Below, one piece after another: positions 32,806-41,702 of a stretch of 64,000 bases of DNA (positions are counted from its first letter, which is position 1; every line of letters starts with the position of its first letter). Source of the DNA: Pseudonocardia endophytica (GTDB taxonomy: Bacteria > Actinomycetota > Actinomycetes > Mycobacteriales > Pseudonocardiaceae); assembly GCF_004339565.1 (NCBI RefSeq), contig NZ_SMFZ01000002.1:1860001-1924000 (forward strand). The letters are read 5' to 3'. The position numbers and the translations under genes were made by a program. The notes below the pieces were generated by a model. That model had not been told where the DNA came from and made no database searches. It saw nothing but the letters and a program-made list of their open reading frames with translations.

Positions 32806-33561
32806 TCAGGGGCCCGGCACGTACTGCTTGAACCGCGCGGCGAGCTCGGTGTCACCCTCGACGGTCAGGCCGGGCGCGTCCACCGGGATCCGGCCCAGCA
32901 CGTAGAGCAGCACGTCGGAGTCCGAGCCGCGCACGGTCGCCGTCGGCGTCGCCTCCGGATCGGCGGCCCAGCTCCCGCCGGACGCCGCGATCCGCAGGTC
33001 CACCGACGGACCGGCGGCGGCGAGCACGGCGCCGTCGGGCGCTCCGGACCCGTTCGACGCGAGCAGCGGCACGAACGCGGCGAGGCTCGTCGCGGTCGCG
33101 GCGACGACGTCCGGCGCCAGCACGTCCGGCTCGCCGAGCGCGTGCGCGAGGTCGGAGCCGTGCACGCCGGCCTCCATCACGAACACGGTCAACGCCATCG
33201 GCAGCGGCACCGGGCCGTACGGCATCGGGGCCTGGGCGTCCTCGTCCTCCGGCGTCAGCGCGCCGATCCCGGTGACCAGGTCGGCCGCCGCGGCACGCAG
33301 TGCGGTGGTCAGCACGGACACCCCGGCCGACGGCGTCACCGTCGTCCCGTCGGCAGGGGTGTCCCGACGGGCGCGGGCGCCGGACACGGCGTCGGCCTCC
33401 ATCGACACGCCCCACACGGTGTGGCGGACGAGGTCGGCGACCGTCCAGCCCGCGCACCGCGTCGGGCGGTCCCAGCCCGCCGGGTCGAGCGCGTCGAGAC
33501 GGTCCAGCGTGTCGGTCCACTCGCGGGCCAGCGCCGTCCGGGCCGTCGCGGTGTCGAGCAT
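32806..33561 (-). CDS. DinB/maleylpyruvate-isomerase-family (mycothiol-type) protein
   Basis: A 251-residue protein with the N-terminal MDMPI/DinB four-helix pattern: LDALDPAGWDRPTRCAGWTV then ADLVRHTVWG, and later MEAGVHGSDLAHALGEPD. The His residues in these helices normally hold a divalent metal, and members use mycothiol as thiol cofactor, consistent with an actinomycete. The C-terminal part (VEGDTELAARFKQYVPG) fits the usual SCP2-like or wing domain. Possibly a detoxifying or isomerising enzyme; substrate unknown. Confidence 0.8.
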   Translation of the reverse strand: MLDTATARTALAREWTDTLDRLDALDPAGWDRPTRCAGWTVADLVRHTVWGVSMEADAVSGARARRDTPADGTTVTPSAGVSVLTTALRAAAADLVTGIGALTPEDEDAQAPMPYGPVPLPMALTVFVMEAGVHGSDLAHALGEPDVLAPDVVAATATSLAAFVPLLASNGSGAPDGAVLAAAGPSVDLRIAASGGSWAADPEATPTATVRGSDSDVLLYVLGRIPVDAPGLTVEGDTELAARFKQYVPGP

Positions 33562-33616
33562 GTCGCTCCTCTCGCTGTGCCGAAGGGCCGGAGTCGACGG
33601 CCGCCCGGTAAGCCTC

Positions 33617-36600
33617 TCAGGAGATCAACGCCGGCAGGCCCAGCCGGTCGGCCGCTCCGGTCGCGGCGCGGGTCAGTTCGCCGGCGCGTTCCGGGTCGCC
33701 GCGCAGTGCGGACGCCAGCGCGACCCGTCCGCGCACCGCCCACCCGTGCGCCCCGAGCCGCTCGTTGGCGGCGATCCCGCGGCGCAGGTGCCCGACCGCG
33801 GCGTCCGTGCGGCCCGCGGTCGCGGCGGCCAGGCCGAGGAAGTGGTCCGCCGCGCCGACGCACGCCGCGCCGGACCCGAGCACGACGACGTGCCCCGCCC
33901 ACGGTGCCAGCAGCGGCAGCAGCGCTGTCGCCGCGGCCGCGTGGCCGGTCCGGTGGGCGGCGTCCGCGCCGAGGCAGAGCTGGTGCAGCCGGGCCAGGTC
34001 GTCCGGGACGGCGGCGAACCGGTCGGCGGCGCGCAGGTCCAGCTCCGCGCGCGCGTCGGCCGTCCGCCCGGCGAGGGCCCACGCGTACGCCAGCGCCGCC
34101 GACCAGCGTCCGCGCACCGGCGGCCCGCCGCGGGCGGTCGCGTCCGCGACGGCCGCCTCGATCCGGGGCAGCGTCGTCGCCGTCACGCCGTGGTCGGCGG
34201 CGAACAGGAGCAGCTGCATCGCGTGCACCTGGCCCGCGTCCGCGTACCCCCAGCGGTCGCCCTGCTCGCGGAACTCCTCGAGCGCCGTCCCGGCGTCCCG
34301 GTCGGCGGCGAGCAACGCCCGCATCGCCGTCCACATCGACGGGTACCAGGAGAACATCGGCCTGCCCAGCGCGTGCACGAGCGCGGTGGCCGTCGCCTGC
34401 TCGGCGGCCGCGGCGTCGCCGTCGCCGTGCTCCAGCAGGTCGACCATCCGCAGCCGTGACGCGTCCAGCTCGGTCTCCGGGTCGCCGTCGCGGCGCGCCT
34501 CGGCGGCGGCACCGGTCGAGGCCTCCAGCCGGTCGGCCAGGCCGTCCGGTCCGGACCGGGTGGTGCGCCAGGCCAGCAGCGCGACGGCCAGCGCGCCCGC
34601 GTCGTCGTCGGCGCGCGCGACCTCGAGCGCCTCCGCGCACGTGCGCGCGGCGCCGTCGGCGTCCCCGGCGTAGTAGCGGGCCTGGCCGAGTGCCGCGAGC
34701 ACCCGGGAGCGCCACGGCCGCGGCGCCCGTTCCGCGGCCCGTTCCAGGAGCCCGATGCCGCGCTCACCGGCCCCGTCGCCGTCGCGCACGAGCCGCCCGG
34801 CCAGCATCGCCTGCTCGTGCCCGAGCGCGGCGTCCACCAGCACCGACGCGTCGTCAGGGGCCGCGTCCACGGCGCGGGCGAACGTACGGGCGGCGTCGTC
34901 CATCGCGCCGGCCCGTCGCAGTCCCTCCGCCAGGCCGAGCAGCCGCCGGGAGAGTTCCGGGTCGTCGTCCGGGGTGAGCGCGACGGCTCGGCCGAGCAGC
35001 TGCACCGCCCGCTGCGGCGACGACGACAGGTGCAGCGCCGCCGCCCGCTCCAGCCAGTCGGCGGCCTCCGCGGCCAGTGCGTCCCGCGCGGCCCGGTCAC
35101 GCAGCGACGGCGCGGCCCGGCACGCCTCGTCGAGGTGCGTCGCGATCAGGTCGACGACGCCCGCGAACGGCTCGCGGTCCTGCGCCCACCGCGCGAACCG
35201 CAGGTGCAGCGACGCGCGTTCGGCCCGCGCCAGCGACGCGTACGCGACGTCGCGCAGCACGCCGTGGCGGTAGGTGTAGGAGTCCGAGTCGACCGGGTCG
35301 TCGTGCGGGCCGACCAGCACGCCCGCCCCGGCCAGCCGGGTCAGCGACTCGCCGGGCTCGCGGATGCCGAGGTCCGGGACCGCCCGCGCGGGGAACGTGC
35401 GGCCGGGCACCGAGCCGGTGGTGACGAGCAGGCGCTGCTCCGGCGGCAGGCCGTCGAGCTGGCCGAGGTAGATGGCGTGCACGGACAGCGGGAGCGCCGT
35501 GACGGCGTCGGTGCCGGCGAACACCCACCCGTCCGGAGCCGCCGTGAGCGTCCCGGACTGCACCCAGGAGCGGACGAGCTCCTCCACGAACAGCGGGTTC
35601 CCACCGGACGCCGTGGCCACCGCGTCCCGCACGCCGTCCGGTAGCACGCCCGGCCCGGTCAGCGCGTCGAGCAGCGCCAGCGTGCCCGCCCGGCCCACCG
35701 GGTCGAGGTGCAGCAGCGCGTCCCCGCTCCAGCCGATCAGCTCGGTGGCCGCCGGCCGCCCGGCGCACACCACCAGCGGGCTGCGGGGCCGGTTCGTGAC
35801 GTGCGTGAGGAAACCGACCAGGTCCGGGCCGACGAGGTGGGCGTCGTCGATGATCCAGACCGCGTCCGCCTCGGCCGCGTTCGCCTCCAGCACGATCGTC
35901 CAGGACGCGTAGAGGTCCTCCGGCGTCGCGTCCAGCGGTCGCCCGTCCAGCAACGCGCGCAGGAACCCGGCCGCGCGCTCCTCCCGCGGCCCCGGTTCGG
36001 CACCGCGGGCCAGGTGACGTGCCGTCTCCGGTCCGGCCACGATCCCGCCGGCGCGCATCAGCCCGGCGATCGGCTCGTAGCCGCTGCCCGGCGTGGCCGG
36101 GACGCGGGTGTAGCGCACCGGCCTGCCGGCCGCGCCTGCCCGCTCCGCGAACTCCTGGACGAGCCGGGTCTTGCCGACGCCCGGTGGCGCGACCACCAGC
36201 CGTCGTCGCGGACCGGGCTCGTCGAGTGCGGTCCCGAGCAGCGCCAGCTCGCGGGTGCGCCCGACGAGCGCGACCCGCCGTCCGGGACCGGCCGGGCGGT
36301 CGTCGCCGGTGCGGGGGCGCACGAACCACGCCGGCACCGGATCGGCCTTGCCCTTGAGCTCCAGCGCCCCGGCGGGCGCGATGTCGAACGCCCCCTCCAC
36401 CGCGAGCGCCGTCGGTGCGTCCACCAGCACCGACCCCGGGTCGGCGGCGGACTGCAGTCGGGCCGCCGTGTTCACCGGGTCGCCGGTCAGCCGCCAGTCC
36501 GCTCCCGGCCCGTGCGTGACGACGACGGCGCCGGTCGTCAGCCCGACCCGGACCTGCAGCACGCCGGTGGCGAGCCCCAGCTCGGTGCCGAGCGCCGCCA

Positions 36601-36886
36601 CCGCGTCCACGACGGCGAGTCCGGCCGCGACCGCGTCCGCCGCGTCCTGTCCGCCGGCCTGCGGCACGCCGAACGCCCCGAACACGGCGTCGCCGATGTA
36701 CTTCTCCACGCGCCCGTGCCGGTCGGTCAGCGCGTCGTGGGCCAGCGCGAAGTAGCGGTCCTGGATGGACGCGACGTCCTCGGGGTCGAGCCGCTCGGAC
36801 AGCGACGTGAAACCGACCAGGTCGGCGAACAGCAGGGTGACGACGCGGCGCTCGACGCGTACGCGCGCGTCCTGCTCTTCAGCCAC
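33617..36886 (-). CDS. Class III adenylate/guanylate cyclase fused to AAA ATPase and TPR repeats
   Basis: A 1089-residue signalling protein. Residues 10-180 are a class III cyclase domain with both metal Asp (LFADLVGFTSLSERLDPE and EKYIGDAVFGAFG), the Lys preceding YIGD that favours adenine, and DPVNTAARLQSAAD giving the transition-state Asn and Arg. A P-loop ATPase follows from about 215 (APPGVGKTRLVQEFAERAG), with a Walker B-like WIIDDAHLV. The rest is helical, TPR-like repeats. This is the STAND-type cyclase architecture common in actinomycetes. The gene overlaps by 8 bases the stop of an upstream gene encoding a cyclic-nucleotide-binding domain, pointing to a shared cAMP circuit. Confidence 0.9.
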   Translation of the reverse strand: MAEEQDARVRVERRVVTLLFADLVGFTSLSERLDPEDVASIQDRYFALAHDALTDRHGRVEKYIGDAVFGAFGVPQAGGQDAADAVAAGLAVVDAVAALGTELGLATGVLQVRVGLTTGAVVVTHGPGADWRLTGDPVNTAARLQSAADPGSVLVDAPTALAVEGAFDIAPAGALELKGKADPVPAWFVRPRTGDDRPAGPGRRVALVGRTRELALLGTALDEPGPRRRLVVAPPGVGKTRLVQEFAERAGAAGRPVRYTRVPATPGSGYEPIAGLMRAGGIVAGPETARHLARGAEPGPREERAAGFLRALLDGRPLDATPEDLYASWTIVLEANAAEADAVWIIDDAHLVGPDLVGFLTHVTNRPRSPLVVCAGRPAATELIGWSGDALLHLDPVGRAGTLALLDALTGPGVLPDGVRDAVATASGGNPLFVEELVRSWVQSGTLTAAPDGWVFAGTDAVTALPLSVHAIYLGQLDGLPPEQRLLVTTGSVPGRTFPARAVPDLGIREPGESLTRLAGAGVLVGPHDDPVDSDSYTYRHGVLRDVAYASLARAERASLHLRFARWAQDREPFAGVVDLIATHLDEACRAAPSLRDRAARDALAAEAADWLERAAALHLSSSPQRAVQLLGRAVALTPDDDPELSRRLLGLAEGLRRAGAMDDAARTFARAVDAAPDDASVLVDAALGHEQAMLAGRLVRDGDGAGERGIGLLERAAERAPRPWRSRVLAALGQARYYAGDADGAARTCAEALEVARADDDAGALAVALLAWRTTRSGPDGLADRLEASTGAAAEARRDGDPETELDASRLRMVDLLEHGDGDAAAAEQATATALVHALGRPMFSWYPSMWTAMRALLAADRDAGTALEEFREQGDRWGYADAGQVHAMQLLLFAADHGVTATTLPRIEAAVADATARGGPPVRGRWSAALAYAWALAGRTADARAELDLRAADRFAAVPDDLARLHQLCLGADAAHRTGHAAAATALLPLLAPWAGHVVVLGSGAACVGAADHFLGLAAATAGRTDAAVGHLRRGIAANERLGAHGWAVRGRVALASALRGDPERAGELTRAATGAADRLGLPALIS

Positions 36887-37916
36887 GGACCTCGCCGGTG
36901 TCCCACGCCGCCAGCCCGTCCTCGCGCCGGTGGCCCTCGCTGATCGCGTGCAGCGCGTCGAACTCGACCGCCTCGGACGGCGCGACGGCGACGCGCACGG
37001 CCGTCTCCGCCGTCAGGGTCGCGGTGCGCCTACCCTCGATCAGCCCGCGCTCGCCGAGCACCGAGCCGGGCCCGAGCAGGCCGAGCTCCTGGTCGTCGAC
37101 GGCTGCCGAGAGCACGCCGTCGAGCACGAGGTAGAGCTCGGCGGCCGGATCGCCCTGACGGGTCAGCGTCTCGCCGCGGGTCAACGTGCGGATCGCCGGC
37201 CGGGCGCCGCCGCGCATGATCACGTCGGCGACCTCGCGCTCCAGCGCCGTCTCCACGGCGGACACGAACGCGGGGGAGTCCTGCCCGCCCCACGGGCTGT
37301 GCTCGCCGAAGCTGGTCCTCGCCCACTCGGCGAAGTCGGCGACGCCGGACTTCTGGTCCAGCACACCGGACGCGTCGTAGACCCAGTGCCGCGGGAACCG
37401 GCTCGCGCCGGCCAGCCGGTGCACGACGCGGCCGTCGGCATGCAGGTCCAGCTCCAGCGTCGTCCACACGAGCGGGCCGCTGACCTGCACGTACGGTGGG
37501 TAGGAGACGCGCCGCGGGAACGGCATCGCCGGGCGTCCACCGTAGGTCTGCCGGAACGTCACCCGGGTGTCCGACCCGATCAGCTGCTCGCGCTGGTGCG
37601 GCAGCGCGATCGCGGCGAGGCGGGTGGACAGCGGGCCGAACCGCAGCGTCGTGCCGCCCATGACGCCGCGGCTGTCGTCGGAGAACCCGGCGTCGACGAT
37701 CCTCCCGCCGGACACCTCGGCCCACGCGGAGAGGCGGTTCGCGAAGCGGAAGCGATCTTCGGCGCCCGCGGCGTCCAGCTGCGCAAGAGTGCCCGCGCGG
37801 TCCGACGGCGGCTCGTCGTAGTGCGTGACGCCCGTCGTGAAGGACGCCTTCGTCATGCCGGTGACCGCCTCGGACGGGATCCAGCTCACCGACGTCGCCG
37901 AGCCGCTGATCAGCAC
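36879..37916 (-). CDS. Protein with C-terminal cyclic-nucleotide-binding domain
   Basis: A 345-residue protein. The last 110 residues form a cNMP-binding barrel: TLTRGETLTRQGDPAAELYL, VLDGVLSAAVDD and the phosphate cassette LLGPGSVLGERGLIEGRRTA with the conserved Gly-Glu and Arg-x-Ala. The first 230 residues are not recognised; they contain aromatic-rich segments (YPPYVQVSGPLVWTTLELDL) and no DNA-binding helix-turn-helix, so this is not a CRP-type factor. It lies first in an operon with a cyclase gene, overlapping it by 8 bases, and could be the cyclase's effector. I do not assign an activity to the N-terminal part. Confidence 0.82.
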   Translation of the reverse strand: MLISGSATSVSWIPSEAVTGMTKASFTTGVTHYDEPPSDRAGTLAQLDAAGAEDRFRFANRLSAWAEVSGGRIVDAGFSDDSRGVMGGTTLRFGPLSTRLAAIALPHQREQLIGSDTRVTFRQTYGGRPAMPFPRRVSYPPYVQVSGPLVWTTLELDLHADGRVVHRLAGASRFPRHWVYDASGVLDQKSGVADFAEWARTSFGEHSPWGGQDSPAFVSAVETALEREVADVIMRGGARPAIRTLTRGETLTRQGDPAAELYLVLDGVLSAAVDDQELGLLGPGSVLGERGLIEGRRTATLTAETAVRVAVAPSEAVEFDALHAISEGHRREDGLAAWDTGEVRG

Positions 37917-37959
37917 GTCGTGAGCGTAGTGGAGTACGTCCGAACGGTGGGATACGTCA

Positions 37960-38310
37960 TCAGAATCGTGGACGACGACGGCGCTCCGCGCACCGGATGC
38001 ACGTCGTCGCGGCGGGCAGCGCCTCGAGACGCTCCGGCGCGATCGGGTCGCCGCACGTCGCGCAGAACCCGTACGTTCCGTCGTCGAGCCGCGTCACGGC
38101 CCGGTCCAGCTCGGCGATCTCGACGCGGGCCGCCTCCAGCAGGCCCTGCAGCTGCGCCCGCTGCACCGCGATCGTCACGCCCTCCGGATCGTGCTCGTCG
38201 TCGTGGCTGGTCAGCGACTGCTGCTCGGCCAGCGACCCGAGCTCGCGCTCCAGCGACGCCGCGCGCTCGGCGACCCGTGCCCGCCCGGCCTCCAGCGTCG
38301 TCCGGTCCAT
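37960..38310 (-). CDS. DksA/TraR-type C4 zinc-finger protein
   Basis: A 116-residue protein. An N-terminal helical hairpin (LEAGRARVAERAASLERELG through RAQLQGLLEAARVEIAEL) is followed by DDGTYGFCATCGDPIAPERL and TTCIRCAER, a four-Cys zinc finger in the DksA/TraR family pattern. The acidic tip region (HDDEHDPEGVTIAVQRAQ) lies between the coils. DksA-like proteins enter the RNA polymerase secondary channel; short actinobacterial members are less well known. ATG 38310 gives family length. Confidence 0.9.
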   Translation of the reverse strand: MDRTTLEAGRARVAERAASLERELGSLAEQQSLTSHDDEHDPEGVTIAVQRAQLQGLLEAARVEIAELDRAVTRLDDGTYGFCATCGDPIAPERLEALPAATTCIRCAERRRRPRF

Positions 38311-38349
38311 GCCGGGTCCAACGCCGGCCGGCCGGTCCCGCGTTCCCGC

Positions 38350-38459
38350 GCGACGTCACACCCGACGGGTCCGCGGCGCCGAGTGGCGGGTTCGGGCGGT
38401 CGGTACCGCCGCAACGTCACACTCGACCGGACACGAGGGTCGGGTGGCGTGTTCAGGCG
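38350..38459. repeat. Imperfect 49-bp direct repeat, two copies
   Basis: Copies at 38350-38398 and 38411-38459, 61 bp apart, match at roughly three quarters of positions (both start GC-ACGTCACAC and end GGCG). They sit between the DksA-like and lipoprotein genes; the second copy just enters the lipoprotein 3' end. Confidence 0.5.
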
Positions 38460-38920
38460 CCCGGTGCGATCTGCCAGCCGCCCGCGACCTGGACGGCGCG
38501 CAGGGTCTGGGTCAGCTGCTTGCCCTTCACCGAGCCGGAGTAGGTCAGCGACGCCGAGGCGCCGTCGACCTTGACGTCGGTGACCGTGATCGTGCGGCCC
38601 TGCTCGTCGAGCGCGGTGGCCGCGTCCGTCGCGTAGAGCGCGGCGTAGGACTGCTCGCAGGTCTGGGCCGGGATGTTGCGCTGGTTCAGGTCGGCGACGA
38701 GTGCCTTCTTCGCGTCGTCGGTCAGCGACAGGCACGCCGTGGTGAAGTCCCGGCGCAGCAACGCCTGGCTGTAGGCCGTGAACGTCGCGGTGACGGCGTC
38801 GCGGGCCTGCGCGGACGCGTCCGGAGCCGGTGGGGCGTCACCGCCGCCTCCGCCGGAGCAGCCGGCCAGCAGGCCGAGCGCCAGCACCGGCGCGGCGAGA
38901 CGGACGAGGCGGGGGAGCAC
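38453..38920 (-). CDS. Secreted lipoprotein of unknown function
   Basis: A 155-residue protein with a lipoprotein signal: hydrophobic core APVLALGL then the lipobox LLAGC, Cys21 being the lipidated residue, followed by a glycine-rich linker. The mature domain (QARDAVTATFTAYSQALLRR, DFTTACLSLTDDAKKAL) resembles small alpha+beta lipoproteins of actinomycetes with a NTF2/DUF4878-like shape, and AGGWQIAPGA at the end is the typical last strand. Ligand unknown. Confidence 0.8.
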   Translation of the reverse strand: MLPRLVRLAAPVLALGLLAGCSGGGGGDAPPAPDASAQARDAVTATFTAYSQALLRRDFTTACLSLTDDAKKALVADLNQRNIPAQTCEQSYAALYATDAATALDEQGRTITVTDVKVDGASASLTYSGSVKGKQLTQTLRAVQVAGGWQIAPGA

Positions 38921-38950
38921 GGCTCGACCGTACTGCCGCTCGCCGGACGG

Positions 38951-40282
38951 TCAGCCGTCGGTGTCGCCGGACACCTGCTCGCGCGCGGTACGCCGGAATC
39001 CGAGCGCGATCAGGCCGGACATCGCCATCATGACCGCCACCACCCAGAACCCGGCCCGCGCGTTGCCGGTGAGGTCCTGCAGCCAGCCGGAGACGAACGG
39101 ACCGGCGAACCCGGACAGGTTGCCGAACGAGTTCATCAGCGCGATGCCCGCGGCCGCGCCGACGCCGGTCAGGAACGCGTTCGGCAGCGACCAGAACGGC
39201 GGGATCGCCATGAACACGCCGACCGCGCAGACCGTCACGAAGACCATGGTCGTCAGCGGTGACCCGGCCAGCTGCGCCGCGACGATCCCGACGGCGCCGA
39301 CCAGCGCCGGGATCGCCACGTGCAGCGCCCGCTCGCCGGTGCGGTCGGAGTGCCGCGACCACAGGAACATCGCGATCGACGCCACCGCGTAGGGGATCGC
39401 CGTGATCAGTCCGATCTGGACCAGCGAGTACTTCACGCCGTACAGCGCCTGGAACTGCTTGATCACCTCGGGCAGGAAGAAGCCGAGCACGTAGAGACCG
39501 AACACGATGCCGAAGTACGTGGCGGCCAGGGCCACCACCCGCCGGTCGGCGAGGCCCGCGCGGATGCCGGTCGTGTGCGGCACCTGCTTCTCGTCCTCGG
39601 CGGCGACCGTCGCCTCCAGCGCGGCGGCCTGCTCGCGGGGCAGCCACTTCGCCTTGGACGGCTTGTCCGGCATCAGGAACAGCACCGCGATGCCGACCAG
39701 GATCGCCGGGATGCCCTCGACGAAGAACATGAACCGCCACCCGGCGTCGAAGCCGAGGACGCCGTCGCCGTTCTGGATCAGCAGCGTGGACACCGGCCCG
39801 CCGATCACCGACGACAGCGGCACGGCGAGGAAGAACAGCGCGACGATCCGGGCGCGGTCGACGCGGGGGAACCAGTAGCTCAGGTACAGGATGATGCCGG
39901 GGAAGAAGCCTGCCTCGGCGAACCCGAGCAGGATCCGCACGATGTAGAAGCTGATCTCGCCCTGCACGAACGCCGTCGCGGACGCGACCAGACCCCAGGT
40001 GACCATGATCCGCGCGATCCAGAGCCGCGCGCCGACCCGGTGCAGGATGACGTTGCTCGGCACCTCGAAGAAGAAGTAGCCGATGAAGAACAGGCCGGCG
40101 CCGAGCCCGAACGCGGCCGCCGACAGGCCCAGGTCGGGGCCCATGGTCAGCTGGGCGAAGCCGACGTTGACGCGGTCCACGTAGTTGAGCAGGTAGGCGA
40201 GCCCGAGGATCGGCAGCAGGCGCACGGTGGCGGTCCGGACCGCCGACCTCGTCCGTGGATCGTGTGCGGTGCGTGCGTCCAT
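38951..40282 (-). CDS. MFS transporter, anion:cation symporter (ACS) family
   Basis: A 443-residue, 12-helix major facilitator. LAYLLNYVDRVNVGFAQLTM is the family's first helix; FFIGYFFFEVPSNVILHRVG and LLGFAEAGFFPGIILYLSYW are ACS hallmarks, seen in phthalate, hydroxyphenylacetate and sugar-acid permeases. The central loop has the usual KPSKAKWLPREQAAAL. Substrate is probably an organic acid. No catabolic genes are adjacent, and the gene is divergent from the beta-lactamase-like lipoprotein across 312 bases. Confidence 0.88.
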   Translation of the reverse strand: MDARTAHDPRTRSAVRTATVRLLPILGLAYLLNYVDRVNVGFAQLTMGPDLGLSAAAFGLGAGLFFIGYFFFEVPSNVILHRVGARLWIARIMVTWGLVASATAFVQGEISFYIVRILLGFAEAGFFPGIILYLSYWFPRVDRARIVALFFLAVPLSSVIGGPVSTLLIQNGDGVLGFDAGWRFMFFVEGIPAILVGIAVLFLMPDKPSKAKWLPREQAAALEATVAAEDEKQVPHTTGIRAGLADRRVVALAATYFGIVFGLYVLGFFLPEVIKQFQALYGVKYSLVQIGLITAIPYAVASIAMFLWSRHSDRTGERALHVAIPALVGAVGIVAAQLAGSPLTTMVFVTVCAVGVFMAIPPFWSLPNAFLTGVGAAAGIALMNSFGNLSGFAGPFVSGWLQDLTGNARAGFWVVAVMMAMSGLIALGFRRTAREQVSGDTDG

Positions 40283-40594
40283 CTGCTCCCCCTCGAGCGG
40301 TGTGCTTGGCGCACAGCAGTCTGCGTGGTGGTCGCCCGCGTGTCACGGGCCGGGGTAGCTGCGCGACGGTGTCACCGACCCGGTCGACCCGCCGGCGGTG
40401 GCCCGTGGACCGATGTGCCGGGCGACCCGGACCCGGTCGCCGGGATCGACCGCTACGAGAACGCCGTCGTCGCGATCGTGAAGGACGCCGCGTGGGCCGA
40501 GACGATCGTCGGCGGACTCGTCCGGGCGGCGGGCGGTCGAGACCGGGCGCGCCGCGGCGCACGGGCGCGGGCCGACAGGTAGCGTCCCGCGACC
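40283..40594. other. 312-bp divergent spacer with a doubtful small frame
   Basis: Contains the promoters of two divergent genes. A 55-codon plus-strand frame (GTG 40415 to 40582) encodes VAGIDRYENAVVAIVKDAAW, which looks protein-like before turning Arg-rich. It could be a tiny gene or a relic, but I have no family match. Confidence 0.35.
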
Positions 40595-41530
40595 GTGGCC
40601 GTCGTTCCCCGGGCCGCGGTCCTGATCACCGCACTCGTGACGCTCGTGCTCGCCGGATGCGGCGGCACGCCGACCGTAGCGCCGTCCGCGGCACCCGCGC
40701 TGTCGCCCGTCGCACCCTCGTCGGCGCCGGTCACGACGGTGGCGGCATCGTGTACCCCCGTGGCCGGGTTCCCCTGCGAGTGGTCCGAGCGTTTCGCGGC
40801 GGCGCAGCGCACGATCGACGGACGCCCGGACGCCCCCGGGTTCGTCGCGGCGACGGTCGTCGACCGCGTCACCGGCGCGACCTGGACGGCGGGCGACGTG
40901 GACCGTCCGGGATGGACGGCGTCGACGATCAAGGTGGCGATCGCGACCGATCTGCGCGAGCAGGGTGGCCTGTCCGACGCCGACCGCGCCGACATGGACG
41001 CGATGCTGCACTCGTCGGACAACAGGGCAACCGACCGGCTGTGGAAGCGCCACGGCGGCGACGCGATGCTCGACCGGTTCCGCACGACGTTCGGCATGCG
41101 CTCGGTCGCGTTCCAGCCCGGCTTCACGTCGAGCACCTACTGGGGCTTCGTGAAGTGCTCGACGGCGGATCTGGCCGCGATGGTCCGCTACGTGCTCGAC
41201 CGCGCTGCGCCCGCCGACCGCGCGTACCTGGTGGACGCGATGCGCGGCGTCGCGGGCAACCAGCACTGGGGCGTGTGGGCCGCCGGCGCCGACCAGCGAC
41301 CCGGCACGAAGGACGGCTGGTCGCAGGAGCGCGACGACTGGGGCGAGCACTGGGTGACGGCGACCGCCGGGTTCGCGGGGCCGGACGAGCGCTACGTCGT
41401 GGCCGTGACCGACCAGCAGCCCTCGCCCGGCACGCTGCCCGGCGGCGTGCGCACCGTCTCCGACGTCGTCGCGCAGCTGTTCGGGCAGCCGGTACCGGCG
41501 CCGGTCACGGTTCCCGAGCCGGATGACTAG
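40595..41530 (+). CDS. Secreted class A beta-lactamase-like lipoprotein
   Basis: A 311-residue protein from GTG 40595 with a lipobox (LVLAGC, Cys22). The fold is that of serine beta-lactamase/transpeptidase: STIKVAIATDLR contains SxxK, LHSSDNRATDRLW contains the SDN triad, and GTKDGWSQERDDWGEHW stands where KTG normally lies, with Asp instead of Thr. An equivalent of the Glu166 region is not obvious, so hydrolysis of beta-lactams is uncertain; a peptidoglycan-related role is equally possible. It ends against a 171-bp inverted-repeat element. Confidence 0.82.
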   Translation: MAVVPRAAVLITALVTLVLAGCGGTPTVAPSAAPALSPVAPSSAPVTTVAASCTPVAGFPCEWSERFAAAQRTIDGRPDAPGFVAATVVDRVTGATWTAGDVDRPGWTASTIKVAIATDLREQGGLSDADRADMDAMLHSSDNRATDRLWKRHGGDAMLDRFRTTFGMRSVAFQPGFTSSTYWGFVKCSTADLAAMVRYVLDRAAPADRAYLVDAMRGVAGNQHWGVWAAGADQRPGTKDGWSQERDDWGEHWVTATAGFAGPDERYVVAVTDQQPSPGTLPGGVRTVSDVVAQLFGQPVPAPVTVPEPDD

Positions 41531-41695
41531 TGCCGCATCGCGACACGTTCGGCACCGATCTCGGAGGCCCGGGCGCCCGCAGGCGGCGTTGCCGCCCGTG
41601 CGACGACGCCCGGTAGGAGCTGCGGGCTGCGCCGTGCCTGCGAACGCCTGGATCCGCCGATCCCGGCACCGACGTTGCGCGACACGGCACTAGTC
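41525..41695. repeat. 171-bp inverted-repeat element
   Basis: The ends GACTAGTGCCG and CGGCACTAGTC are perfect inverted repeats, and imperfect pairing continues inward for about 40 bases per arm (GACACGTTCGGCACCGAT on the left against GGCACCGACGTTGCGCGAC on the right). The left end overlaps the stop of the lactamase-like gene; the right end stops eight bases before the chorismate mutase start. Confidence 0.6.
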
Positions 41696-41702
41696 TCGAC
41701 GG

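Noticed and set aside
40415..40582. A 55-codon plus-strand frame in the spacer before the lactamase-like gene
   Set aside because: The first 35 residues look plausible but no family is known and the end is Arg-rich; mentioned in the spacer entry, not called as a gene.
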